From the NCBI GenBank assembly GCA_002413185.1, contig DHWM01000101.1:636-6557 (forward strand): DNA of 5,922 nucleotides. The letters are read 5' to 3'. Below are positions 1 through 5,905 of this stretch, one piece after another; position 1 is the first letter of the stretch; each line of letters opens with the position of its first letter. Origin of the DNA: Actinobacteria bacterium UBA5182. GTDB lineage: Bacteria; Actinomycetota; UBA4738. The translations under genes and the position numbers were made by a program. The notes beneath the pieces are model-generated. The model ran no database searches and was not told the origin of the DNA. It saw nothing but the letters and a program-made list of their open reading frames with translations.

Positions 1-1039
1 CGTTGCGTTGCCACACCGGGACCTCGACCATGGTGGAGGTGAGGGTGGCCGTGCCACGGATCACCGCGTCTAGTCCGATCTGCCCGGCCGAGGCGTCCAG
101 CTCGAGGTAATGGTGCAGCATGGGCCGGCGCAGATCGGCCTCCACCACGATGACTCGGTACCCGGCGCTGGCCAGTTCCACGGCCAGGTTGGCGGTGACC
201 GTGGTCTTGCCCTCCTCCGGCCGGCCGCTGGTCACCAACAGGGTTCGGGTGTCCCTGGATTCGGGGGTCCACAGGATGTCGGCGACGAGGCGCTGGATGG
301 CGAGCTCGGCCATGACTGGGTCCAGCCCTCGTCGCGTGGGCCCCGCGAAGGGGCGGTGACCGAGGACGCCGGAAGGAAGCGACACCGTGGCTGGCTGGCC
401 GAAGGCCTCCTCTGCGCCCTCCACCCCGCGAACCGTGTCGTCGAACTGCTCGCGGACCATCCCGGCCACCACCCCCAACAACAACCCCAGCAACGCGGCC
501 ACGGCGACGTTGCGCACCGGCTTGGGTTCCACCTTGCCGACGAACCGTAGGTCGGCCACCCGCACCGACGCCCCCTTCGACAGGCTGCTCGCGTCAAGAG
601 ACAGCTGGGTTTCGTCGTCCAGCAGCTTCTGTGCCAACGGGCCGAACACGTCGCCGAAGGTTCCCAGGATCCGTTTTCCCCGGGCCTGGTCCGTATCGTC
701 GTAGAGCACCGTGACGGCCGCGGTGTCGGGCTTGGTGACCACCGTCATGTTGGAGAGCAGTGACTTGGGCACCGTGTCGAGGCGCAGCCGCTTGATGATT
801 GGGTTGGCGACGCCATACGTCTCGACGAGCTCGCTCAGCGTTTGTGCCGTCGGCTGGACGGCGGTGGGCGGCACGTCGAAGACGATCGTCGTGGAGGAGC
901 GGTACACGGGACGCTGGAGGACCGAGTAGGCGAGGGCACCTGTCACAGCCATGATCGTGGTGAGTGTGATCAGTGGCAGCCTTCGGCGAAGGATGCCCAG
1001 GTAGTGAGGAAGGCTAGGAGGCGCTGGCGGGTCCGACAT
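1..1039 (-). CDS. Wzz chain-length determinant fused to BY-type tyrosine autokinase (C-terminus beyond window)
   Basis: 346 residues are visible from an ATG at 1039; no stop occurs before the left edge, so the protein is partial. Residues 10-22 and a membrane segment at about 23-41 form the start of a Wzz domain. A short extracytoplasmic part of about 135 residues follows, then a second membrane segment at about 176-195. The cytoplasmic part carries a P-loop (SGRPEEGKTT, 271-280) and a Walker A' strand (VIVVEADLRRP, 296-306), the hallmarks of bacterial tyrosine kinases. Such proteins sit in the inner membrane and control the length and export of capsule or exopolysaccharide through cycles of autophosphorylation. 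Walker B and the tyrosine-rich tail would lie outside the window. The start overlaps the end of the upstream ligase gene by 26 bp and has no clear Shine-Dalgarno, so coupled translation is likely. The family assignment is firm; the exact polymer is unknown. Confidence 0.9.
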   Translation of the reverse strand, partial: MSDPPAPPSLPHYLGILRRRLPLITLTTIMAVTGALAYSVLQRPVYRSSTTIVFDVPPTAVQPTAQTLSELVETYGVANPIIKRLRLDTVPKSLLSNMTVVTKPDTAAVTVLYDDTDQARGKRILGTFGDVFGPLAQKLLDDETQLSLDASSLSKGASVRVADLRFVGKVEPKPVRNVAVAALLGLLLGVVAGMVREQFDDTVRGVEGAEEAFGQPATVSLPSGVLGHRPFAGPTRRGLDPVMAELAIQRLVADILWTPESRDTRTLLVTSGRPEEGKTTVTANLAVELASAGYRVIVVEADLRRPMLHHYLELDASAGQIGLDAVIRGTATLTSTMVEVPVWQRN

Positions 1040-2492
1040 GGGGTGCCAATCGTAGCATCGGCGCATCCAGCCGCCGGCCGCTGACATCTGGGACCCGCGG
1101 CCGCCCCCCGGTCGCGGTCGCGTCGTGTTGGGCTAGGAGAACTTCGGGCAGCGCCAACGACAGGCCGACGAACACCCAGAGGGTCCGGCTCGTCTCGGTG
1201 GGGAGGAAGAAGGACCCGGCCACGAAGGTGACCAGGCCGATCACCAGAGCTGTGCTCGCCGCGCGGATGAACTGGTCGCCTAGGCGTTTGGCCCGGCGGG
1301 CAGTTCGCACGAACGAGAGACCAGTCGTCCAGATCATCCCGAGGAAGAAGAAGAGCCCCAACGGGCCGAGCTCCGTCAGCGACTCCAGATAGTCGTTGTG
1401 CACCGGTTGGCCGCTCCGCAGGCTGCCCGGGGAGAACAGGTTCAAACGCACACCGGGAGTCGATATGAGCCAATGGAACATGGTCGGTTTGAAGGCCCCG
1501 TACCCAATGCCGAGGACCGGGTTGCGGGCGTAGGCGCTCGCTGCTCCGAGCCACAGATCCGCCCGGCGCCCGCCGACCTGGGACGTCTCGAGGCCCTTCT
1601 TGAACCGCTGATTGAGGGCCGGACCAGCGACGGGAATGATCAACGCGAGACCGACTGCAGCGACGAAGATGAACGTGGCCTTGCGTGCCCGGGTCCGAAA
1701 GAGCATGGGTCCGGGCAGGAGCACCACCAGCAGGCCGCCCACCGCGAGCGTCAGGGCGCCTCCTCGAGAGAGGCTTGCCACGACGCTCGCAGCGACGACG
1801 GCGGCGACCAGCATGAGCAGCGCCCGCAACCCGTTCGACTTCGTCCACGACCCCAAGACCAGGATGATCGGCAGCGCGACCACCTGGTCGGCTGCGAAGA
1901 AGTTCGGGTCGCCCGCCGAGTTGGCCGAACGGGCGACACCGAGGGCGAAGCTCCCGATCCAGTACAACCCGAGGACCAGCGCGCAGGCGGTGATGATCCA
2001 GAAGACAATGCGGAGATCTCGCTCGCTGCGGACCAGAACCGCGAACGCGGCGGCGTAGACGAGCGCGATCCCGAGCGAGCCGAGCTGCGTCACCGTCCCG
2101 ATAGAGCTCCGGGTCCAGAACAGGCTCGCCACCGCCAGGAGAGTGTAGGCGGCGGCGAAGGCGAGGATCAGTCCTCCCTCTCGCAGACGGGCCGGGGCCT
2201 GACCGAGCTCGGCGATCACCGCGACCAGGGCGAGCGGGACGGCGAACCGGCCGACGGTCACACCTCCCACGGTGAGGAACTCGGTGAACACCGTGACGGT
2301 GAGGCCGTACAGCACGAGCTTGGGCTTGAGGATGGCTGCAGGAGCGGCTACCGCGACCAGGCATACGGCGACCGCGATCGGCGGATCCTTGGCCGAGAGG
2401 ATCCCGACCACCACACCGATCGTCGCGGCGAGGAGCATGAAACCCGTACCCTGGGTCTGTCGCCGAGCGAGCCGCGGCTGGATCGCGGTCAT
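1014..2492 (-). CDS. O-antigen ligase / Wzy-type polysaccharide polymerase family membrane protein
   Basis: 492 residues, strongly hydrophobic, with roughly 11-12 predicted membrane segments spread over residues 18-450 and a polar tail of about 40 residues. Family landmarks are in the expected order: SLSRGG at 240-245, GRRADLW at 308-314, NPVLGIGYGAF at 324-334, then a large loop ending in VHNDYLESLTELGPLG (364-379), whose His365 matches the conserved loop histidine of Wzy_C/WaaL proteins. These enzymes act on lipid-linked glycans at the outer face of the membrane, either polymerising repeat units or transferring the glycan to an acceptor; sequence alone does not separate the two roles. The ATG start overlaps the deacetylase stop (ATGA), and the 3' end overlaps the Wzz/kinase gene. 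The neighbouring Wzz-kinase favours a polymerase role in a Wzx/Wzy-like pathway (inference). Confidence 0.9.
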   Translation of the reverse strand: MTAIQPRLARRQTQGTGFMLLAATIGVVVGILSAKDPPIAVAVCLVAVAAPAAILKPKLVLYGLTVTVFTEFLTVGGVTVGRFAVPLALVAVIAELGQAPARLREGGLILAFAAAYTLLAVASLFWTRSSIGTVTQLGSLGIALVYAAAFAVLVRSERDLRIVFWIITACALVLGLYWIGSFALGVARSANSAGDPNFFAADQVVALPIILVLGSWTKSNGLRALLMLVAAVVAASVVASLSRGGALTLAVGGLLVVLLPGPMLFRTRARKATFIFVAAVGLALIIPVAGPALNQRFKKGLETSQVGGRRADLWLGAASAYARNPVLGIGYGAFKPTMFHWLISTPGVRLNLFSPGSLRSGQPVHNDYLESLTELGPLGLFFFLGMIWTTGLSFVRTARRAKRLGDQFIRAASTALVIGLVTFVAGSFFLPTETSRTLWVFVGLSLALPEVLLAQHDATATGGRPRVPDVSGRRLDAPMLRLAPHVGPASAS

Positions 2493-3313
2493 CCGAAGCG
2501 AGCGGTATGCCGGGCGCCGAACCGGCCTGCGCCGGGACCGTCGCCACGGTGATCCGCGCGACCGTTCCGGCCGGGTCCCCTAATAGATCCGAGGACCGGG
2601 GCGAGCCGGCCAGTCCGAACCGAGAGGTACCAGGGCGAGACCTTTACCTGCACCGTCCGCACCCCGTTGCCCCGGTAGATCCCCACCCGAGGAATGGAGT
2701 ACGGCCCTGCCTGCTCACGACGCTCAGGGAGCGCGAAGGCGTGCGTGAAGCCGGCGCGGGCTGCCAGCCGCCGCACGCGCTCATCGTGCAAGCCGCGCGG
2801 GTATGCCAACATGCGGACGGGCTCCTCTAGGAGATCCTCGAGGATTCCACGACTCGTCGTCAGATCGGCCAGGCATTCCTGGTCAGTCAGCGAGGTCAGA
2901 TCGCGATGTGTGTGGGAGTGCGACCCGAAGCGGATGCCCTGGGACCGCATTGCGGCGATCTGGTCGGCCGTGAGTGTACGGAGAGTGTCCGGGACGGGCG
3001 TGTCCACCCAATCGACGGATTGCGGTTCGGACGAGAGCGTCCCGGAGACCAGGAACACCGTTGCCGGCACGTCATGGTCACGGAGGACCCGAAGGGCCTC
3101 GTCGTAGAGGGAGGCGAATCCGTCGTCGAAGGTGACGGCCACCGTGCGACGTGGCAGCCGGCCGCTAGCGCCCATCCGCTCGACAGCCTCTTCGAGATCC
3201 ACCAGACGGCGGTGCGCCGCCAGCCACGCGCAGTGCGCAGCGAAGGCGTCCGGCCGCACTGCGAGGGGAGAGGACCAGGCGGTATCGATTGCGTGGTAGC
3301 AGAGGATCGTCAC
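2489..3313 (-). CDS. Polysaccharide deacetylase (NodB / carbohydrate esterase 4 family)
   Basis: 274 residues from a GTG start. It opens with ILCYHAI, typical of this family's first strand. Motif 1 is TFDDGF (61-66), with Asp63 as probable catalytic base and Asp64 as metal ligand. Motif 2 is HSHTH (132-136), giving metal ligands His132 and His136. AYPRG at 170-174 is motif 3. The fold is a metal-dependent deacetylase that removes N- or O-acetyl groups from a glycan. No signal peptide or membrane helix is visible, so a cytoplasmic location, or association through partners, is possible. The last 40 or so residues are Gly/Arg-rich and do not look like part of the catalytic domain. GTGA overlap with the small gene upstream and ATGA overlap with the ligase gene downstream place it firmly in the operon. 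Substrate specificity cannot be read from the sequence. Confidence 0.9.
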   Translation of the reverse strand: MTILCYHAIDTAWSSPLAVRPDAFAAHCAWLAAHRRLVDLEEAVERMGASGRLPRRTVAVTFDDGFASLYDEALRVLRDHDVPATVFLVSGTLSSEPQSVDWVDTPVPDTLRTLTADQIAAMRSQGIRFGSHSHTHRDLTSLTDQECLADLTTSRGILEDLLEEPVRMLAYPRGLHDERVRRLAARAGFTHAFALPERREQAGPYSIPRVGIYRGNGVRTVQVKVSPWYLSVRTGRLAPVLGSIRGPGRNGRADHRGDGPGAGRFGARHTARFG

Positions 3314-3480
3314 TCGTTCCCGAGTATGGCGCGGTCGATCACTGGGCGCGAGCGGCCGGCTCGTTCGCCCGAGAGGCGCCAGTTCCCAATCTTTTGCTCG
3401 TCTTCGCCTAAAGCCTCTCTTTGAGGTTGAGCTACCGGCTGCTTGTTCGTGTCGGCACCGCCCTTCTCCTTCGAACTCAT
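3310..3480 (-). CDS. Small hydrophilic protein of unknown function, first gene of the polysaccharide operon
   Basis: 56 residues from the ATG at 3480, beginning MSSKEKGGADTNKQ and ending DRAILGNE. I do not recognise it. It is rich in Lys, Glu, Gln and Arg, has no Cys, no membrane segment and no signal peptide; the first 30 residues look disordered, and IGNWRLSGERAG may form a short ordered part. Three things support it as a real gene. AGGAAGGG lies 4-5 nt before this ATG. Its TGA overlaps the GTG of the deacetylase (GTGA), the same arrangement as the junctions downstream. The frame is open up to the gpsA remnant. An in-frame ATG further upstream at 3540 would add 20 residues but has no good ribosome binding site and immediately follows the old gpsA stop. 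It could instead be mainly a translated leader that couples translation into the deacetylase gene. Confidence 0.6.
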   Translation of the reverse strand: MSSKEKGGADTNKQPVAQPQREALGEDEQKIGNWRLSGERAGRSRPVIDRAILGNE

Positions 3481-3484
3481 CGAA

Positions 3485-3492
3485 CCCTTCCT
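3485..3492 (-). promoter_or_regulatory. Ribosome binding site of the small operon-leading gene
   Basis: AGGAAGGG on the minus strand, 4 nt before the ATG at 3480. It is the only strong Shine-Dalgarno in the polysaccharide operon; the downstream genes start inside overlaps and lack one. It decides the start of the 56-residue gene in favour of the internal ATG. Confidence 0.6.
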
Positions 3493-3505
3493 AGGGTCCG
3501 ACCCG

Positions 3506-3511
3506 ACTCTA
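3506..3511 (-). promoter_or_regulatory. Possible -10 element (TAGAGT) for the polysaccharide operon
   Basis: TAGAGT fits the TANNNT pattern of actinobacterial vegetative promoters and lies about 25 nt upstream of the ATG at 3480, leaving room for a short leader that contains the ribosome binding site. No convincing -35 is seen at 16-18 bp spacing (TCCCGA at 17 bp). This is a weak call; the real promoter could lie further upstream, inside or beyond the gpsA remnant. Confidence 0.25.
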
Positions 3512-3540
3512 CCGCACGGCGACAGGACTCGGGAGCGCAT

Positions 3541-3943
3541 CTAGCCCGGCTCGGCCTCGTGCCGGGCGCGGTTCGCATGAGGCCCTCGTACGCGTCCATG
3601 ACGGTCAGCCGCCCGTTGACGACGCCGTCGATCCGCGAGCAGATCGGCATCTCCAGCCCTCCGTGTTTCTCGGGGAGCTCCATGACGAGCGACGCCGTCT
3701 TCACGCCCTCGGCGACCATCCTCATCTCGGCCAGGATCTCGTCAGGCGAACGCCCTTTCCCGAGCTGCTCCCCGACGTCGCGGTTCCGGCTGTGCTTCAA
3801 GATGCACGTGACCGCCAGACCGCCGAACGTCGGCGGCTCGGCGCCATGGCCACCCCCAAGGCGCGTGAGCTCCGCGAGGCCGCGCGTGACCACCATGGTG
3901 GGGTGTTGTCGCCGACCCCGAGACCCTCGGCCATGCCGGCGCC
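3541..3943 (-). pseudogene. gpsA: C-terminal remnant of glycerol-3-phosphate dehydrogenase (NAD(P)H), gpsA
   Basis: GpsA reduces dihydroxyacetone phosphate to glycerol-3-phosphate for phospholipid synthesis. Only about the last 130 residues of a protein normally near 330 remain. Recognisable pieces on the minus strand are GMAEGLGVGDNT, MVVTRGLAELTRLG, GAEPPTFGGLA, HSRNRDVGEQLGKGRSP, EMRMVAEGVKTA and LEMPI...VMDAYEGLMRTAPG. They do not lie in one clean frame. A shift is needed near 3897-3905. A compensating pair of indels at about 3840-3861 turns an expected LGVAMGAE into LGGGHGAE. An in-frame loss at 3812/3813 removes the conserved GLGDLV segment with its functional Asp. A last shift near 3562-3566 separates the end from its natural HEAEPG-stop (TAG at 3541-3543). 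Homology stops upstream of 3943, so the NAD-binding half is gone. A long open frame across the region is a by-product of these shifts. The gene is non-functional. Confidence 0.85.
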
Positions 3944-3980
3944 GAAGTGGGGGAACATCAGGACGAGCGGTAGGCCTGGC

Positions 3981-4005
3981 GGGTCGGGTCGGGTCGGGTC
4001 GGGTC
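3981..4005 (+). repeat. (GGGTC)5 tandem pentamer with G-quadruplex potential
   Basis: Five perfect copies of GGGTC, followed by CGGG (4006-4009) and AAGGG (4010-4014). This gives seven GGG runs within 34 bases, separated by 2-3 nt loops, on the plus strand. The pattern satisfies the usual four-run G-quadruplex rule several times over. Such a tract is also prone to slippage, so copy number may vary between strains. Confidence 0.9.
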
Positions 4006-4083
4006 CGGGAAGGGCGAGGACTGACTCTTTTCGGTGATGTGTGCGATGACGCACCCACCAGCCCGCGAGCAGGACCGTTGCTG

Positions 4084-4132
4084 TATGATTGGTGTTGAAT
4101 GTCTTGACTTGAGATAGCGGAACTGTGACACT
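4084..4132 (+). promoter_or_regulatory. Promoter-like region for the zinc-ribbon / HsdR-N gene pair
   Basis: Two candidates lie here. TATGAT at 4084-4089 is a good -10 hexamer but has no matching -35; it would give a leader of about 45 nt. TTGACT at 4104-4109 is a good -35, and GACACT at 4127-4132 stands 17 bp away as a poor -10. The second would start the transcript at or next to the GTG at 4141, giving a leaderless mRNA, which agrees with the absence of a Shine-Dalgarno before that gene. I cannot choose between them from sequence alone. Confidence 0.3.
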
Positions 4133-4140
4133 CTCGCCTC

Positions 4141-4284
4141 GTGGCGAAGGTGACGCTTCCCGGCTTCAAGTGCGAACGCTGCGGCCACGTCTGGAAGCCA
4201 CGGAAGCCCGATCCAACGGTCTGCCCGACATGCCACAGTCCGTATTGGAACAAGCCGCGAGCGACCAGGAAGAAGACCAAGTGA
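4141..4284 (+). CDS. Small zinc-ribbon protein
   Basis: 47 residues from a GTG start, beginning MAKVTLPGFKCERCGHVW. Two cysteine pairs, Cys11-x-x-Cys14 and Cys28-x-x-Cys31 (KCERCG and VCPTCHS), are spaced as in a one-zinc ribbon. SPYWNKPR follows, with a very basic tail (RATRKKTK). The gene is short but convincing: a stop in the same frame at 4126-4128 leaves this GTG as the natural start, and its TGA overlaps the next gene's GTG (GTGA). This kind of zinc ribbon with a basic tail suggests nucleic-acid or partner-protein binding, but no specific function is established from sequence. Because it is coupled to the HsdR-N-like gene, it may have worked with that enzyme. No Shine-Dalgarno is visible, which would fit leaderless translation. 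Confidence 0.75.
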   Translation: MAKVTLPGFKCERCGHVWKPRKPDPTVCPTCHSPYWNKPRATRKKTK

Positions 4285-4610
4285 CGCCCGGCACGAAGGC
4301 CCCGCCGCCGGGTTTTCTCGCGGACTACATCACCCGCCAGGTCGTCCGGGACACGCCGGAGGAGCGCGAGGCGGTGCAGGTGCTCGCGCAGCGGCTCGTC
4401 GAGGACTACGGCTACCCGAAGACCCACGTCCAGACGCATCCGCAGTTCCGGGTGAGGAGGTCCCCGGCGGACAAGGCGAAGTCCTACCCCGTGGACATCG
4501 CGGTGTTCAACTGCGCCGAGAAGACGGAGGCCGACTTGTTCCTCATCGCCGAGTGCAAGCGGAAGAACGAGCAGGACGGCCTGGCCCAGCTAGACATCCC
4601 ACGGCCGTAA
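4281..4610 (+). pseudogene. Type I restriction HsdR-N-like nuclease domain, truncated by the IS110 element
   Basis: 109 residues from a GTG at 4281 that overlaps the zinc-ribbon stop. The sequence follows the HsdR N-terminal domain (HSDR_N type): VRDTPEEREAVQVLAQRL, VEDYGYPK, a strand with QFRVRRSP, then SYPVDIAVF and FLIAECKRKN. Asp72, Glu91 and Lys93 form the PD-(D/E)xK nuclease signature, and Gln103 matches the usual following Gln. This domain normally continues (…QL-x-x-Y…) and is found at the N-terminus of type I restriction subunits or fused to an N6-adenine methyltransferase. Here homology ends at about residue 104-106 and the frame runs into PRP-stop at 4608-4610, at the edge of the insertion sequence. 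The frame is open upstream to 4125 as well, but that extension is the zinc-ribbon gene in another frame. The remainder of the gene may lie beyond the element, outside the window. Confidence 0.8.
4593..4608 (+). repeat. Direct repeat, copy 1 (right end of the IS110 element)
   Basis: GACATCCCACGGCCGT matches the copy at 5906-5922 (GACATCCCACCAGCCGT): ten identical bases, a GG/CAG difference, then CCGT. It lies exactly where the HsdR-N reading is lost and six bases before the transposase stop. It could be target sequence present on both sides, or sequence shared by the two ends. Confidence 0.6.
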
Positions 4611-4613
4611 CTT

Positions 4614-5828
4614 TCAAGCTGCGGCCTCGTCGACCGTCGACCAGGCCACCGCTTCCGAGTAGGGCGCTCGATGTCGGAGGCAGCCATGGAGGATGCCCAC
4701 CCACCGGTTGGCGAGAGATCGTAGAGCCCGCCGGTGGGTATGGCCCCTGGCCCGGTGTGCATCGTAGTAGCGCCGGGCGCCCGAAGAGCAGCTGATCGAG
4801 CAGAAGGCCCACATCTCGATGGCGTCCGCCAGGCGCCGGTTCCGGGCGAAGCGGGCCAGGGCCACCCTCGAGCGCCCCGAGGCCTTGGTGATGGGGGAGG
4901 TCCCCGCGTAGTTCTTGCGGGCCTTAGGATCGGCGTAGCGGGTCGGGTCATCCCCGAACTCCGCGAGGACCCGGGCGCCGAGGACCAGGCCGAGTCCGGG
5001 AAGACTGCGCAGGATCTCGGCGTCCGGGTGTCCCTCAAAACGGGCTTCCAGCTCGCGGTGAAGGACCTCGACCTGGGAGGTCATCTCGGCCACGATCCGC
5101 ACCGTGGAGAGGACGACCGCGCCGTAGGACCGGGCGAGCACCGCCGGCGCTTCGAGCTGGGAACTCCGGAGCGCCGCCTTGATCTCCTCGGCCCGTGCGG
5201 TCACCCGTCGCCGCCGGCCTCCCCGCCTCAGAGCGGCGGCGATCCGAGCCACGGAGAGGGATCGGCCCTCGGCCTGGGTGGGAGCCACGCCGAGCACCGC
5301 CAGGGCGTTCGAAGAGGCCAGGTCGGTTCCGAAGGCCTGCAGCGCGGCCGGGTAGAACTCCCGTAGGGCGTTCCGGAGCTGGTTCAACTGGCGCTGGCGG
5401 GTCCAGATCAGGCTCTGGTGGGCCCGGGCCAGGACCTTCACCGCCTCGGCGAGCTCGCTATCCCCCGCCACCTGGCGATGCAGGTGCCGGTCGGTCCGCA
5501 CGAGGTCCGCCAGGACCCTCGCGTCACCGGGGTCGGACTTCGCCCCGGAGACCCGGTGGCGGTCCCGGTACCGGTCGACCGACAGCGGGTTGACGGCGTA
5601 GACGGCGTAGCCCGTGGCGACGAGGGCGCCGACCAGCAGCCCCCGGTCGATCTCGATGCCCACGGCGACCCCGGACGGGTCCTCTGCGTGCGTGGCAACC
5701 ATCTCGTGGAGCCGAGCGAGCCCTTCGACGCCGTCGCTCACCCGCCCCGTCGCGAGCACCCGCCCCTCGACGTCCATCAGGCAGACGTCGTGGTGGGTCT
5801 CCGACCAGTCGATCCCGACGAAGATCAA
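4614..5828 (-). CDS. IS110-family transposase (DEDD recombinase)
   Basis: 404 residues, full length for the family. The N-terminal RuvC-like domain (DEDD_Tnp_IS110) starts FVGIDWSETHHDV and has the four acidic residues Asp7, Glu59, Asp99 and Asp102 (in GIDWS, GIEID and SGAKSDPGDA). A helical middle follows, then the C-terminal Transposase_20 domain with RSLPGLG (274-280), YAGTSPITKASGRS (307-320) and RALRSLANRWVGIL. Ser317 in KASG is the probable nucleophilic serine by analogy with IS621-type recombinases. The TTG start is chosen because GGAGGAG stands 3 nt upstream and the conserved GIDWS begins at residue 5. These enzymes excise and insert the element as a circle using a bridge RNA that pairs with target and donor DNA. 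All catalytic positions are present and there is no frameshift, so it is probably active. Confidence 0.93.
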   Translation of the reverse strand: MIFVGIDWSETHHDVCLMDVEGRVLATGRVSDGVEGLARLHEMVATHAEDPSGVAVGIEIDRGLLVGALVATGYAVYAVNPLSVDRYRDRHRVSGAKSDPGDARVLADLVRTDRHLHRQVAGDSELAEAVKVLARAHQSLIWTRQRQLNQLRNALREFYPAALQAFGTDLASSNALAVLGVAPTQAEGRSLSVARIAAALRRGGRRRRVTARAEEIKAALRSSQLEAPAVLARSYGAVVLSTVRIVAEMTSQVEVLHRELEARFEGHPDAEILRSLPGLGLVLGARVLAEFGDDPTRYADPKARKNYAGTSPITKASGRSRVALARFARNRRLADAIEMWAFCSISCSSGARRYYDAHRARGHTHRRALRSLANRWVGILHGCLRHRAPYSEAVAWSTVDEAAA

Positions 5829-5831
5829 CCT

Positions 5832-5869
5832 CTCCTCCTTCCGCCTCGACCGCTTCGAGCCTGGAGGAG
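5832..5869 (-). promoter_or_regulatory. Hairpin masking the transposase ribosome binding site
   Basis: Read in the transcript: CTCCTCC (5869-5863), AGG, CTCGA (5859-5855), loop AGCGG, TCGAG (5849-5845), GCGGAA, GGAGGAG (5838-5832), AGG, then the TTG start. The outer 7-bp stem pairs the whole Shine-Dalgarno with a perfect anti-Shine-Dalgarno; an inner 5-bp stem closes the structure. Hiding the ribosome binding site in this way is a known means of keeping transposase expression low when transcripts enter from outside. It may also be part of the bridge RNA fold. Confidence 0.6.
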
Positions 5870-5905
5870 TACGCGGCGCCCTAATGGATCAGTGCTCGAT
5901 GGCAC

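Larger units (their letters stand above)
3944..4140. other. Non-coding stretch between the gpsA remnant and the zinc-ribbon gene
   Basis: No coding frame here resembles a known protein. The left part (3944-3980) is where gpsA homology breaks off. It is followed by the G-rich pentamer tract, a perfect 5-bp hairpin with a 4-nt loop at 4041-4054 (GTGCG-ATGA-CGCAC), and a segment at about 4081-4125 that is visibly less G+C rich than its surroundings and holds promoter-like sequences facing right. Confidence 0.6.

Noticed and set aside
970..2547. A long minus-strand frame (525 codons) overlapping the ligase gene in another frame
   Set aside because: Arg/Pro/Gly-rich, low-complexity translation without motifs; the ligase frame explains the same DNA.
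1398..2552. A long plus-strand open frame (384 codons) opposite the O-antigen ligase gene
   Set aside because: Its product is a run of charged and polar residues (Asp, Glu, Arg, Gly, Gln) with no recognisable domain, while the minus strand encodes a clear membrane protein with family motifs. It is the antisense shadow usual in G+C-rich DNA.
3540..3540. The upstream ATG at 3540 as start of the small operon-leading gene
   Set aside because: It follows directly on the old gpsA stop, has no Shine-Dalgarno, and adds an unlikely N-terminus; the ATG at 3480 has a strong ribosome binding site.
4125..4280. An extended N-terminus for the HsdR-N-like protein from GTG 4125
   Set aside because: The DNA encodes the zinc-ribbon protein in another frame; HsdR-N similarity begins only after about residue 12 from the GTG at 4281, which overlaps the zinc-ribbon stop.
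3477..4439. A 320-codon minus-strand frame read as one protein
   Set aside because: Only its middle part has homology, to the C-terminus of GpsA, and it runs through frameshifts, the G-rich repeat and the antisense of two plus-strand genes. It is an accidental frame over a pseudogene.
4734..5366. Plus-strand frames opposite the transposase
   Set aside because: Antisense to a well-supported transposase with all catalytic motifs; the translations have no domain features.
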